From assembly GCA_963629575.1 (NCBI GenBank), contig CAVGIM010000003.1:27013-91012 (forward strand): DNA of 64,000 nucleotides, given 5' to 3'. The translations under genes were made by a program, and so were the position numbers. Shown here in pieces: positions 46,979 through 55,251 of this stretch (positions are counted from its first letter, which is position 1; every line of letters begins with the position of its first letter). Below the pieces are notes generated by a model that was given only the letters and a program-made list of their open reading frames with translations, was not told where the DNA came from and made no database searches. The stretch is from Hallerella sp963629575. GTDB lineage: Bacteria > Fibrobacterota > Fibrobacteria > Fibrobacterales > Fibrobacteraceae.

Positions 46979-49138
46979 ATGCGCTTCTTTCGGGGATGGA
47001 TTTTTCTTTTCGCAATGCTGTCGCTTTCCTTGGCGTCGGACGATTTTTCATCGATTCCTCGGACGCAGCCGGAACGCGAAAAGACTGTTCTTTATCTAGG
47101 GGGCGGCATTCGATCCCCCTGGTATTCGCTTGGCGCCCTGTATGCCGTGCGGGATTATCGAATTTCCGTGGATTCCGTTGTCGGAACTTCTTGGGGAGCC
47201 TTTGTCGGGTCGCTCTGGGCTTCTGGCTTTGAGCTCGACGAAATCCAGCGAATACTGACCGATACGCTTTTTGTCTCGCAGGTCTTGCCGCAGGATTCGC
47301 GCGAGAGACTGCTGGACTTGCCGATAGCCTTTTCGGGTGAGCCTGCGCTTGCGCTTCGCTTCTCTTTTTTCGGGGATTCGTCTGGGCGCGCCAGGTTGAA
47401 GCCGAAATCCCTGGAACCGGATGCCGCCTTTTTGAAAAAGTCGCTTTTTCGCCTTCGGTTGCAAGAGGCCTTGACGCGGACGGATTCGACGCGGATGCCC
47501 TTTTCCGCGCTTGCCTGTAAAGCGGGCCTGCTTGTTCCTTCGACGGTGATGGAGGCGATTCCGCTATCATCTACATCGGGCGAAAAGTGCCCATCCTTTT
47601 TCCCGGACGACTCGACTGCCTTTTCCATCTATGTCATGGCCTATCCGGTTCGGAATGGCGGTTTTGCGGAAGAGCCGCTTGCCGAATCGGGATTCCAGAG
47701 CGCCTTGGCGTTTATCCGCACGCAAAAAGCTTCGGGACGTCGCATCGTCACGGTTCGCCCCCATTCTCTTGCCGAAAGCTCTCCGCTCGAATGGATGCAG
47801 GCAGGATATTCGGACATGGAAAGGAAACTCGGCGAACTTTCTTCGGTCGTCGCGCGAAACGGCGAACCGTTCGAGCCCTCGGATTCCATTCTTCCACGTT
47901 TTAAAATCGAACCGGCCTTTGATCGGATTCCCGCTATCTACTATTCCGACATTTCGTCTCGATGGGACCTTTCCGATACGGGCATTGACGCTCCGAGCAA
48001 CTTCCTGAAGCGTATCGCGGAATCTCCATTCTACGATTCCGTACAAATTAAGATGGACTCGGCGGGAGTCGCGAGCGTTTCCGCTTCGGCGAGTTCGATT
48101 CTCGAATTTCGCCTCGGCGGTTTCGGTTCCAACTTGACGGGACCCTTGGCGTATGCGGGGGTGGACTTTCGCTTTGTAAACCAGTTCGAGTATGCTCTTT
48201 CCGTCGATGGCTTTGTCGGGGAACATTCGTATGCGATACGCCCCGGATTTCTGATGCGCGGATTCTTTTCCTATCGCGGAGAATTTTCCGCATGGGGAAA
48301 CATCGCAAGGAAACGCCCGCTCCTCGGGTATTTTGGAGAGTCCACTCGAAACTTGCGCATTCGCGAACTTCGCGAAAACGATGCGGAAATGCGCTTTGCC
48401 TGGAAGGATTCCCTGGCGGATTTTTCGCTGGACATTCTGATTGGAAAATCCGAATTCAGGACCTTTCAAGAGACGGAGGCCTTGTTTGTGAATACCCTGT
48501 ATCCAAAGCTTTCGTTTGTACGAAATCGCGATGGCTTCGAAGAATGGTTTGGCGACGAGGGCTACCGGATTTCGGGGAGTCTGGGATTTCGATCGGTGAA
48601 CCTGACGGATGGTACGGGCGATGCGCCGCTTTACCTGGCCATGACGTTCGACGCGCAGAAGTTCTTTGCCCCGATCCGTTTTGTCTCCTTAGGCCTTGGC
48701 GCGCTAGCGGGCGTCCATATTCGCCGGGAATCGGGCAAGGGCTATGTCTATCCGGACCCTCTTTCGACATGGAGCGGAGGAACGATCCGTTCCGTGGATC
48801 TCTGGTATCGGATGCATCCGGCGCTTTCCCCGTGGAGCGAATCCTGGAACTTTCTTAAGTCCGCAACCCATCACTATGCGGCCGCCCGGGTAAGTCTTGG
48901 CTTGCACGGTCGCCTTCTGGGCGCATGGCTTTTTGCCTCCTACATGCGCGATTTCGAAGAGAACCCTTTTGTCGATCTGGACGCGAACCGGTTGCTTCTG
49001 GAACCGACGCTTCGCTTTGCCTACCGGACGCTTGACTTGCGCCTGGGCTTGCATCGAATCGTTTCCCTGAGCGATTTTTCAATGCTGAAAAACATAAGCG
49101 ATTTCAGTCTCTTTTTCCAGGTCGGAGCGAACTGGTAG
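46979..49138 (+). CDS. Patatin-like / outer-membrane beta-barrel protein (type Vd-like)
   Basis: The 719-residue protein has a signal peptide (1-19), a patatin domain (about 35-250), a short POTRA-like part (about 290-350) and a C-terminal barrel of amphipathic strands ending DFSLFFQVGANW. Patatin motifs are LGGGIRSPWYSLGALYA (oxyanion-like loop) and GTSWG with Ser71. The second catalytic residue, in the family's DGG motif, is replaced: AYPVRNGGFAEEPLAE has Asn226. Order and size match type Vd autotransporters such as PlpD. It may be an inactive or unusual lipase carried through the outer membrane by its own barrel. Confidence 0.8.
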   Translation: MRFFRGWIFLFAMLSLSLASDDFSSIPRTQPEREKTVLYLGGGIRSPWYSLGALYAVRDYRISVDSVVGTSWGAFVGSLWASGFELDEIQRILTDTLFVSQVLPQDSRERLLDLPIAFSGEPALALRFSFFGDSSGRARLKPKSLEPDAAFLKKSLFRLRLQEALTRTDSTRMPFSALACKAGLLVPSTVMEAIPLSSTSGEKCPSFFPDDSTAFSIYVMAYPVRNGGFAEEPLAESGFQSALAFIRTQKASGRRIVTVRPHSLAESSPLEWMQAGYSDMERKLGELSSVVARNGEPFEPSDSILPRFKIEPAFDRIPAIYYSDISSRWDLSDTGIDAPSNFLKRIAESPFYDSVQIKMDSAGVASVSASASSILEFRLGGFGSNLTGPLAYAGVDFRFVNQFEYALSVDGFVGEHSYAIRPGFLMRGFFSYRGEFSAWGNIARKRPLLGYFGESTRNLRIRELRENDAEMRFAWKDSLADFSLDILIGKSEFRTFQETEALFVNTLYPKLSFVRNRDGFEEWFGDEGYRISGSLGFRSVNLTDGTGDAPLYLAMTFDAQKFFAPIRFVSLGLGALAGVHIRRESGKGYVYPDPLSTWSGGTIRSVDLWYRMHPALSPWSESWNFLKSATHHYAAARVSLGLHGRLLGAWLFASYMRDFEENPFVDLDANRLLLEPTLRFAYRTLDLRLGLHRIVSLSDFSMLKNISDFSLFFQVGANW

Positions 49139-50143
49139 TCATTCTCCGCGATTTCGCGCCGCCGTGGATTTGTAGCGGTTGTGTTCCGAGAGACTCCTTG
49201 CGAAAAAGTGCGTTCCCGATCCATCGTCCTTGGCGACAAAGTAGAGCGCGTCCGTGTCTTTCGGAGAGAGAACCGCTTCGACGGCCTTGCGGCCCGGATT
49301 GGAAATCGGCCCGGGCATCAGTCCCGGAAAGCGTCGCGTGTTGTAGGGGCTTTCGCATTGAAGTTCGCTCTTGTAGATGGGGCCTGTCAGATTTCGGAAA
49401 ATGAACCGGACCGTGGGGTCCGCTCCGAGGGGTATCCCTTGCCGCAAGCGGTTGATGAAAACGCCCGCGATGAGCTGCCGTTCATCCGTCTTGCCAGTTT
49501 CCTCCTCGACGACGCTTGCGAGAGTCAGCACCTTGTGCCAGCCTCCGAGTTCCTTCCAGAGAGGGCTTTTTTTCGCTTCCATTTCGTCGCGGAGCCTTCT
49601 GTTGGCTCGCACCATCTGCTTTGCGATATCCTTTTCCGTCGCGCCGATTTCTATCGGGTAGGTATCCGGGAGCAGGTATCCTTCGAGGCTCTTCGCTTCG
49701 ATGCCGAGTTCCCTCGCAAATTCCGGATCGTGTACAATCGCTTCCCACCGGGTCGAGTCAAAGTCGGGAATCGCCTTGCGAAAATAGGCGGGCATTTCCC
49801 AGGAGGCGCGCCCTTCCGGAATCGTCACCTTTCGGACGGCGGTCTTTCCCGCAGAGAGGATCTTGGCAATTTCGGCAATGCTTGCCTTTTCCGGAATGTC
49901 GTACCAGCCGGCCTTCGGCGAGGCCTTTTGGTAGCGGCACCACCACGAAAAGAGCTTTCCGCTGGAAACCAGTCCGCGAACTTCGAGTTCGTTCCCGATT
50001 TTCGAGGTGGCGTAACCGTTCTTGACTAGGAAGGTGGTCGGACCGTTTGTGCCGGAAGGGGCAAAAATCCGTTCTCTTACGAAGTAGAAGAGAGCTAGAA
50101 CGAGAAAAACCAGGAGAAAGAGCGTGAAAACAATTTTTTTCAT
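49139..50143 (-). CDS. mltG: Endolytic murein transglycosylase MltG
   Basis: The 334-residue protein has an N-terminal membrane anchor (about 4-23), a LysM-like small domain (40-100), and the YceG catalytic domain with ASVVEEETGKTDERQLIAGVF containing the catalytic Glu, SLEGYLLPDTYPIE, LGADPTVRFIF and SPYNTRRFPGLMPGPISNPG. MltG cuts nascent glycan strands at the inner membrane and limits their length. A TATATT box lies 9 nt ahead of the ATG with no Shine-Dalgarno. It is convergent with the patatin gene, with no gap between stop codons. Confidence 0.95.
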   Translation of the reverse strand: MKKIVFTLFLLVFLVLALFYFVRERIFAPSGTNGPTTFLVKNGYATSKIGNELEVRGLVSSGKLFSWWCRYQKASPKAGWYDIPEKASIAEIAKILSAGKTAVRKVTIPEGRASWEMPAYFRKAIPDFDSTRWEAIVHDPEFARELGIEAKSLEGYLLPDTYPIEIGATEKDIAKQMVRANRRLRDEMEAKKSPLWKELGGWHKVLTLASVVEEETGKTDERQLIAGVFINRLRQGIPLGADPTVRFIFRNLTGPIYKSELQCESPYNTRRFPGLMPGPISNPGRKAVEAVLSPKDTDALYFVAKDDGSGTHFFARSLSEHNRYKSTAARNRGE

Positions 50144-50152
50144 ATAAAAGCG

Positions 50153-50158
50153 AATATA
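50153..50158 (-). promoter_or_regulatory. Putative mltG -10 box (TATATT)
   Basis: TATATT ends 9 nt before the mltG ATG. No convincing -35 or Shine-Dalgarno. Confidence 0.45.
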
Positions 50159-50172
50159 AAAAGAAAAAAATC

Positions 50173-50202
50173 TTGCCGTTTGGGCAAAATAAAGGATATA
50201 TT
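50173..50202 (+). promoter_or_regulatory. Putative promoter of the small secreted protein gene
   Basis: TTGCCG (50173) and TATATT (50197) are 18 bp apart. The leader of about 40 nt includes CGAGGATG as a ribosome site. Confidence 0.5.
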
Positions 50203-50247
50203 TGGGATAGACTGTAAAAAGATTTCTTCCCTATTCGAGGATGTAAA

Positions 50248-50688
50248 ATGACTAAAAAAATTTTGTTTTGCCTTCTTGCTCTAATGGTTGTCGTTGCGAT
50301 GGCCGCTCCGAAGAGCGTGAAATCCAAGCAGGGCGACATAGACTTGGTAAAGACGAAAGGGGGGACGGATGTCGTCTGTACGGTAGGCTTTAACGAAGAA
50401 CTCCGCATCGTGAAGGACGATGGCGATGCCGTCTTGGTCAAGGGCGCTTGCGGCCAGGGATGGGTCGGCAAGAGCGTGGTCGAATACGTGGCGAAAGCTG
50501 CCGGCGACAAGTCCATGACTCTCGAAGGCGTTGACGTTGTTGGCTGGCTCGACAACCCGAGCGCGATCTTCGTTCTCGATGCCGATGCCGCCGAGTTCGA
50601 CGGCGTGAACATCGACCGCGACTTCAAGGAATATCTGCAGCATACGATGGACCGCGAAACGATGGAAATGCAGAACAACGAGAACTAG
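50248..50688 (+). CDS. Small secreted SH3-like protein of unknown function
   Basis: The 146-residue product has a clear signal peptide (about 1-20, VVVAMAA). The mature part has an SH3-like middle, with KTKGGTDVVCTVGFNEELRI, a short VKDDGDAVLVKGACGQGWVG turn-rich strand and a Cys pair that could bond. An acidic C-terminus (VLDADAAEFDGVNIDRDF) follows, ending polar. It is periplasmic or secreted; a wall-binding role is possible. It has its own promoter and terminator. Confidence 0.72.
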   Translation: MTKKILFCLLALMVVVAMAAPKSVKSKQGDIDLVKTKGGTDVVCTVGFNEELRIVKDDGDAVLVKGACGQGWVGKSVVEYVAKAAGDKSMTLEGVDVVGWLDNPSAIFVLDADAAEFDGVNIDRDFKEYLQHTMDRETMEMQNNEN

Positions 50689-50711
50689 TTCTATTTGACT
50701 TTCTCCTTTGG

Positions 50712-50748
50712 GAGACCCCTGCTGCCGATGCGGGGGTCTTTCTTTTTA
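50712..50748 (+). terminator. Terminator of the small secreted protein gene
   Basis: Stem GACCCCTGC/GCGGGGGTC (one G.U pair) with a 7-nt loop, followed by TTTCTTTTT, 24 bases past the stop. Confidence 0.82.
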
Positions 50749-50930
50749 TACGGGGTGAATTTCAAATTGGCCTGCGATTTATAATTCCCCGTGAACTGAA
50801 CGCCAGGATTTCCGGCTTATATGAAATTTTGACAGCTAGATTCTTTTTTAACCCGTTCTCTTTCTTGAAATCAAGCCAGAATTTTTTTTATGGGGAAAGA
50901 TTGTTTTTTTGGCGGTGAAAATGATGCAAG
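50749..50930. other. Intergenic AT-rich stretch without a gene
   Basis: This A/T-rich stretch between a terminator and a tRNA terminator contains no plausible gene; it has T8 and T7 runs and an inexact inverted repeat (CGGGGTGAATT...AATTCCCCG). I see no defined regulatory element. Confidence 0.5.
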
Positions 50931-50931
50931 C

Positions 50932-50960
50932 AAAAAAAAAGATCCGCCGGAAGCGGACCT
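50932..50960 (-). terminator. Terminator of tRNA-Ala
   Basis: On the minus strand GGTCCGC/GCGGATC (one G.U pair) with a TTCCG loop, then nine T. It lies 5 bases past the tRNA. Confidence 0.82.
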
Positions 50961-50965
50961 TTTGA

Positions 50966-51039
50966 TGGAGATAAGGGGAATCGAACCCCTGACCTATAGA
51001 TTGCGAACCTATCGCTCTACCAAACTGAGCTATATCCCC
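50966..51039 (-). tRNA. tRNA-Ala (anticodon CGC)
   Basis: Minus strand cloverleaf: acceptor GGGGATA/TATCTCC with the G3.U70 pair that identifies alanine tRNAs, discriminator A, anticodon stem ATAGG/TCTAT with loop TTCGCAA (anticodon CGC, reads GCG), and T-arm with GGTTCGATTCC. CCA is not encoded. Confidence 0.95.
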
Positions 51040-51076
51040 GGTTGCGCCACAAATATATTTTATCTTGGGCAAATTG

Positions 51077-51745
51077 TCAAGGCTTCCAGTCGATTTCTTC
51101 GATACCCTTGCTTTTGAGAAAGGCGTTTGCCTTGCTGAAATGCCTGCAGCCGAAAAAGCCTCGGTAGGCGGACAGCGGACTTGGGTGTGGCGCTTCGAGA
51201 ACCAGATGCCCGCGGTCCTGGGCAATCAATGCTTTCTTGCGGATGGCGTGACTTCCCCACAGGAGAAAGACCAGGTTCTCCCTGGCGGCGGAAATCCGCG
51301 CGATGACGGTATCGGTAAACTGTTGCCAGCCGATCTGGGAATGGGAGGCCGCCTGGTGGGCGCGGACAGTCAGGCTCGAATTCAGGAGGAGGATGCCTCG
51401 GTGCGCCCAGTTTTCGAGGTTGCCGCTCTGTGGAACGGGAATTCCCAGGTCATTGTGGAGTTCCTGGAAAATGTTCACGAGCGACGGGGGCGGCGCAATG
51501 CCGTCGGAGACCGAGAAGCAGAGACCGTTGGCCTGCCCCGGATTGTGGTAGGGATCCTGCCCGATGATGACCGCCTTGACCTTGTCGGCGGGACATTCGT
51601 CGAGCGCCGCGAAAATCTGGGAGCCTGGAGGATAGATCGTGTACTTTTTCTTTTCTTCGACAAGAACTTCCTTGATATGCCTGAAATACGGCATTTCGAA
51701 CTGGTCGTCTAGAAGTTCAAGCCATGTGGGGTCAAGTTTTACCAT
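51077..51745 (-). CDS. ung: Uracil-DNA glycosylase (family 1)
   Basis: The 222-residue enzyme removes uracil from DNA. Signatures: VIIGQDPYHNPGQANGLCFSV (water-activating Asp in GQDPYH), GILLLNSSLTVRA with the uracil-binding Asn, VFLLWGSHA, and APHPSPLSAYRGFFG with the catalytic His and minor-groove intercalation loop. Length is typical. It starts 30 bases after the THUMP-like methyltransferase gene, so it may be at the end of that run. Confidence 0.97.
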   Translation of the reverse strand: MVKLDPTWLELLDDQFEMPYFRHIKEVLVEEKKKYTIYPPGSQIFAALDECPADKVKAVIIGQDPYHNPGQANGLCFSVSDGIAPPPSLVNIFQELHNDLGIPVPQSGNLENWAHRGILLLNSSLTVRAHQAASHSQIGWQQFTDTVIARISAARENLVFLLWGSHAIRKKALIAQDRGHLVLEAPHPSPLSAYRGFFGCRHFSKANAFLKSKGIEEIDWKP

Positions 51746-51775
51746 AATCCGATAAGAGGGGAATTGGAACGTGAT

Positions 51776-52942
51776 TTAGACGGGAACGGCGAGAATTGCC
51801 GTCTTGTCTCCATTTGTCCGGGTGTAAAAGAGGACGCCTTCGCGCGAACCCTTGGGAGAAAGTCGCCGGATTTCCGCTTCGGGAACGATTTCGACACCGC
51901 GCTTTTTTAGCGTAAGCTTTCCGATGTCGTGCGCCTTGAGGAGGCTTTTTACCTTGGACGTGGAAAGGGGAACGCTTCCGAGAACCCGGTAGTTGCGGAA
52001 GGCGGATGCGTCTAGCGGCGATGCGCTGGTGACATAGGCGATTCCCGGGGAAATCAGGCTTGCCGTCGGGGATGTCTTGAGCGCAACTTCGGAAAACAGA
52101 TGGCTGCGGACAAGGACGGGAATCGGTTCGGCGAGAAAGTTTTCTAGCGGACCGGCGGGGAGTTCGGGAATTTCCGAAAGGGGAGCTTCCGAAAGCCATT
52201 CGCAGGGTTTGTCGTTTTCGCCGATCGCTACCGCTCGGACCTTTCCGGGGTGCCTTGACATTTCTCCGAAGAAGACGAGACATTCGCGGCAATCGTTTCG
52301 GGAACCCAGATAGGCTGTTTCCGCCTCCGGAGGAATTTCGTCCGTCGGATATCCGGGAGGGAGCTTGGCCATTCCGCCACGGTATCGTTTCGCGATTTCG
52401 AGAATTTCCGAAAAGGCGGGCGCGAGTTCCGAGAAGTCGCGCTGGTTGTCCCCGAGCCTTTCCCTGCGAGCGGAATCGATTGTAAAATATTCGCCTCGGT
52501 TCTCGAGGGTCCGGACGTCCTCGAATTTTGCCTTTCGTTCGACGCCCATCGCCTTTGTATTGAAACGATACATGGAAACGCGTTCCGGGGAAAGGTCGTA
52601 GCCGCGGACATTCGCTTCCCTGGAAAGGAAAAAGCTGTCTCCGCCCATGCCGCAACACAGATCGTCGATGGAACTTGCCTTCGGGAAGAGCTGCGCCTTG
52701 TAGATTCCAATGTCCGCGGCGGTGGACTGTTCCAAGGCTAGCCTGTCGCAGGCGAGAAAGCTTTCCGTCCGGAATTTTTTCCGGTATCTGGGAACGAGCG
52801 CGATGTAGTCGAGAACCTTTCCGCGGATTTCCGCAAAGGGGCTTTTGGCGAGAAGTTCCGAAAGCTTGAGATGATCCGTCTTGCGCTCGATGGCTTCGGC
52901 GACGAAGCGGAACAGTTCGGGATTGTCCCAGGGTATTTCCAC
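51776..52942 (-). CDS. Class I SAM-dependent methyltransferase with THUMP-like domain
   Basis: The 388-residue protein has an all-helical N-terminal part (1-80, with RKVLDYIALVPRYRKK-like helix), a Rossmann methyltransferase core with IDDLCCGMGGDSFFLS as motif I, RGYDLSPERVSMYRFN after it, and a KLPPGYPTDEIPPEAETAYL loop at the catalytic region. The C-terminus (about 300-388, VLGSVPLSTSKVKSLLKAHD) resembles the THUMP-like domain fused to such enzymes. The fold suggests RNA or cap-like guanosine substrates (TGS1-related); function is untested. I place the start at a GTG at 52942, 8 bases after the SPOUT gene stop, because no ATG lies between. Confidence 0.72.
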   Translation of the reverse strand: MEIPWDNPELFRFVAEAIERKTDHLKLSELLAKSPFAEIRGKVLDYIALVPRYRKKFRTESFLACDRLALEQSTAADIGIYKAQLFPKASSIDDLCCGMGGDSFFLSREANVRGYDLSPERVSMYRFNTKAMGVERKAKFEDVRTLENRGEYFTIDSARRERLGDNQRDFSELAPAFSEILEIAKRYRGGMAKLPPGYPTDEIPPEAETAYLGSRNDCRECLVFFGEMSRHPGKVRAVAIGENDKPCEWLSEAPLSEIPELPAGPLENFLAEPIPVLVRSHLFSEVALKTSPTASLISPGIAYVTSASPLDASAFRNYRVLGSVPLSTSKVKSLLKAHDIGKLTLKKRGVEIVPEAEIRRLSPKGSREGVLFYTRTNGDKTAILAVPV

Positions 52943-52950
52943 CGAATCCT

Positions 52951-53853
52951 CTAGATGCGCTTGCGGGCGATTTCGTAAAGTCCTAGCGAGAGGGCGACGG
53001 ATGCGTTGTAGGACTGGGCTTCGGGCTGCATCGGGATGCGGAGAACGCCGGTGCATTGTTTTCGAATGAACGGCGGAAGCCCGACATCTTCTCCGCCGAC
53101 GGCAAGGACGATTCTGTCGTCGAACGGGTAATCGACCAGGGAAACATCGGTCGCGGCGTCGAGCCCGAGAATCTGGTAGCCGGACTGTTTCAGTTCGCCG
53201 ATTGCCGCTTCGAGATTTTCGGGGCGGCAGATTCGCAACTTGTCGATGGCTCCCGTCGAAGCGCGCGCCACGGTCGGCGTGATTCCGCACATTCCTTTAG
53301 CGGGCATAAGAAAAATGTCCGCTCCGAGACCGAGAGAGGAACGGATGCACGCTCCGAGATTTCGCGGATCTTCGATGTTTGTCGCGACGACGACCAGCTT
53401 GCGAACCCCCTGTTCCCTGGCCTTGAAAAATTCTTCCTTTACATTGTCCCATTGGAGCAGATCCTTTTCGTTGCAGAGGGCGACGACTCCCTGGTTCGGC
53501 ATCGCGTAGGAGTCGAGAATGCGGGATTCCACCTGTTGCACGTGGATGTGGTTTTTCTTGGCGAGCTTTTGCAGGGAATAGAGCTTCGGATTTCCCGAAT
53601 TGTGCCGGAACAGGATGCGGTGAAGGCGCATCGGGGAGTTTGAGAGAAGTTCCGTGACTTCGCGAATCCCGCCGACTGCGGTTTGCGGCGTGCTTTCGGC
53701 ATCGCCGAGGGCGAGGTTTACCTGTGAAGGCCTTGGACGGCTTTCGTCTTCGAATCGTGGAGAACGCCCGTAAGAGAAGTCGCGGCGCGGCCTGTCGAAC
53801 GAAGAGTCGTCGTTTCGGTCGCGGCTAGGATGAAACGGTTGCTTTTTCCACAT
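52951..53853 (-). CDS. SPOUT-family RNA 2'-O-methyltransferase, RlmB-like
   Basis: The 300-residue protein has a polar, Arg/Asp/Ser-rich N-terminal extension (1-55), a substrate-binding domain (60-130), and the TrmH-family catalytic core with LVVVATNIEDPRNLGACIRS, KLRICRPENL-type linkers, IVLAVGGEDVGLPP and LRIPMQPEAQSYNASVALSL, which form the knotted SAM site. RlmB methylates G2251 of 23S rRNA; TrmH acts on tRNA. The extension is unlike either and looks disordered. Its start overlaps the folate-ligase gene end by 29 bases. Confidence 0.85.
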   Translation of the reverse strand: MWKKQPFHPSRDRNDDSSFDRPRRDFSYGRSPRFEDESRPRPSQVNLALGDAESTPQTAVGGIREVTELLSNSPMRLHRILFRHNSGNPKLYSLQKLAKKNHIHVQQVESRILDSYAMPNQGVVALCNEKDLLQWDNVKEEFFKAREQGVRKLVVVATNIEDPRNLGACIRSSLGLGADIFLMPAKGMCGITPTVARASTGAIDKLRICRPENLEAAIGELKQSGYQILGLDAATDVSLVDYPFDDRIVLAVGGEDVGLPPFIRKQCTGVLRIPMQPEAQSYNASVALSLGLYEIARKRI

Positions 53854-54553
53854 GCGGGTTCTCCTTTTGGACGTTTCGGGGTGCTACAATATAGTTCATC
53901 GGAATGTCGTGCGGCTTTCGTTCCAGGGAATTTTCGGAGACTTGGAAGCTGAATGCGACTCCGCACTTGAGAGTTTCGGGATGACGCGCGAGAAATCGGT
54001 CGTAATAGCCTTTGCCGTGTCCGTGACGACCTCCATCGCGGGAAAACCGGGTACCGGGAACGAGGGCGAACGGAATGTCCCCGGAGTAGATCGGGAGTTC
54101 TTTTTTGGGTTCACGGACATGAAAGCGTCCTTCGACTAGATCCTTTTCCAGATCCGCGACTTCCACGAATTCCATTTGGCCGTTTTCGCTTGTGAGCGGC
54201 AGGAGCAGTCGCTTTTCTTCGGCGAGATTTCGGAGTATCGGGCGGATGTCCGGTTCGCCGGGAAGCGGGTAGAATGCGGCGACTTTCGTGGCATTTCGGA
54301 ACGGTTCAAAGGATTGTATCGCCTGGACTATCCAGCGGCTTTCCTGTGGCTTTGCATCGGAATCGTACTTCCTTGCGGGAGCGGTCGATGCGGATTTCAT
54401 CAGCTCGTCTTCCAGATCGAACTTTATCCGGTAGAGCTTTCCCTTGAGTTGCCTGAATGCGGCAAAAGTCTTTCCGATATCCTTGGGGGATACGAGAACG
54501 AGCGCGAGGAAAACCAGCAGGCAAAGTTCCGAAAATCCGATTTCCGCGGTCAT
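53825..54553 (-). CDS. TatB-like membrane segment fused to 5-formyltetrahydrofolate cyclo-ligase
   Basis: The ATG at 54553 overlaps the tatC stop (ATGA) and opens MTAEIGFSELCLLVFLALVL, then VSPKDIGKTFAAFRQLKGKL: the FxELLLV-(I)-x-Pro hinge and amphipathic helix of TatB/TatA. Without a stop the frame continues through a polar linker (about 55-80) into 5-formyl-THF cyclo-ligase: KVAAFYPLPGEPDIRP, RLLLPLTSENGQMEF, ALVPGTRFSRDGGRHGHGKG and YYDRFLARHPE. The enzyme converts 5-formyl-THF to 5,10-methenyl-THF with ATP. Length is 242 residues. An internal ATG (MKSAS, near residue 54) could yield the soluble enzyme alone. The enzyme's usual N-terminal Lys/Arg helix is replaced by the Tat part. Confidence 0.85.
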   Translation of the reverse strand: MTAEIGFSELCLLVFLALVLVSPKDIGKTFAAFRQLKGKLYRIKFDLEDELMKSASTAPARKYDSDAKPQESRWIVQAIQSFEPFRNATKVAAFYPLPGEPDIRPILRNLAEEKRLLLPLTSENGQMEFVEVADLEKDLVEGRFHVREPKKELPIYSGDIPFALVPGTRFSRDGGRHGHGKGYYDRFLARHPETLKCGVAFSFQVSENSLERKPHDIPMNYIVAPRNVQKENPHVEKATVSS

Positions 54554-55248
54554 TTTCTTCTCCATGAAATTCGGTAGGCGACAAGGCTTATCCCGTAAAG
54601 GACTAGAATGGGAATGGCAATCCAGAACAGGGAGAGCAGATCCGGTGGCGTGACGATGGCGGAAAAGAGCGCGGTCAGAAAAATGACTAGTCGGAAATGT
54701 CGCGCGAGAAAGTCCCGGTCGAAAATCCCGGTGCGGGCGAGAAATGCCGCGAACACCGGCATCTGAAAAATCAAGGCGAAGAGGATTTCGAAGCGAAAGA
54801 GAAACGCGATGTAGGATTCCTGCGACCAGAGCTGGATGGCGAGGTTCGAATAGCGAGCGAGAAACGCGAACAGAAAGGGAATCGAGAAAAAGTAGGCGAA
54901 AGCCGCTCCGGAAAAGAACAGGAAAATCGAGAGAAAGACAAATATCGAAACGGTCTTGCGATTGACTTGCGGAATGGCCGGTGCAGAGAAGGCATAGCCG
55001 TGGTAAAGAAAGACGGGGGCGGAGAGTAGAGTCCCGACAAGGCAGGCGAGAAGCAGGCTTGACGAAATGCCTTCGGTAGGCGAAAGGTTCGCGAGAGTCA
55101 CCGTTGCGCCAGACAGAGGTCTTGCGGCGAAAATCCATAGCTTGGGGGCGAAGCAGAAGGCCGTTCCCGAAACGATGACAAAAAATACGATGCAGACGAG
55201 GCTTCTTGCCCGAAGTTCGCGAAAATGTTCGGAAAGTTCCAAGTGCAA
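54550..55248 (-). CDS. tatC: Sec-independent protein translocase TatC
   Basis: The 232-residue protein has six membrane helices. Signatures: LELSEHFRELRARSLVCIVF at the N-terminal twin-arginine docking loop, ANLSPTEGISSSLLLACLVG at the first periplasmic cap, FLFFSGAAFAYFFSIPFLFAFL and the final VTPPDLLSLFWIAIPILVLYG. TatC is the receptor for folded proteins with twin-arginine signals. It follows tatA by 3 bases and is followed at once by the TatB-like fusion, giving a tatA-tatC-tatB order instead of tatABC. Confidence 0.95.
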   Translation of the reverse strand: MHLELSEHFRELRARSLVCIVFFVIVSGTAFCFAPKLWIFAARPLSGATVTLANLSPTEGISSSLLLACLVGTLLSAPVFLYHGYAFSAPAIPQVNRKTVSIFVFLSIFLFFSGAAFAYFFSIPFLFAFLARYSNLAIQLWSQESYIAFLFRFEILFALIFQMPVFAAFLARTGIFDRDFLARHFRLVIFLTALFSAIVTPPDLLSLFWIAIPILVLYGISLVAYRISWRRK

Positions 55249-55251
55249 GGC

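Noticed and set aside
50848..51225. Frame covering tRNA-Ala
   Set aside because: It spans the tRNA, its terminator and the end of ung.
53825..55138. A 437-residue reading frame on the minus strand
   Set aside because: Only the part from 54553 on is real (the TatB-like/5-FCL fusion). The upstream part is the tatC gene read in another frame.
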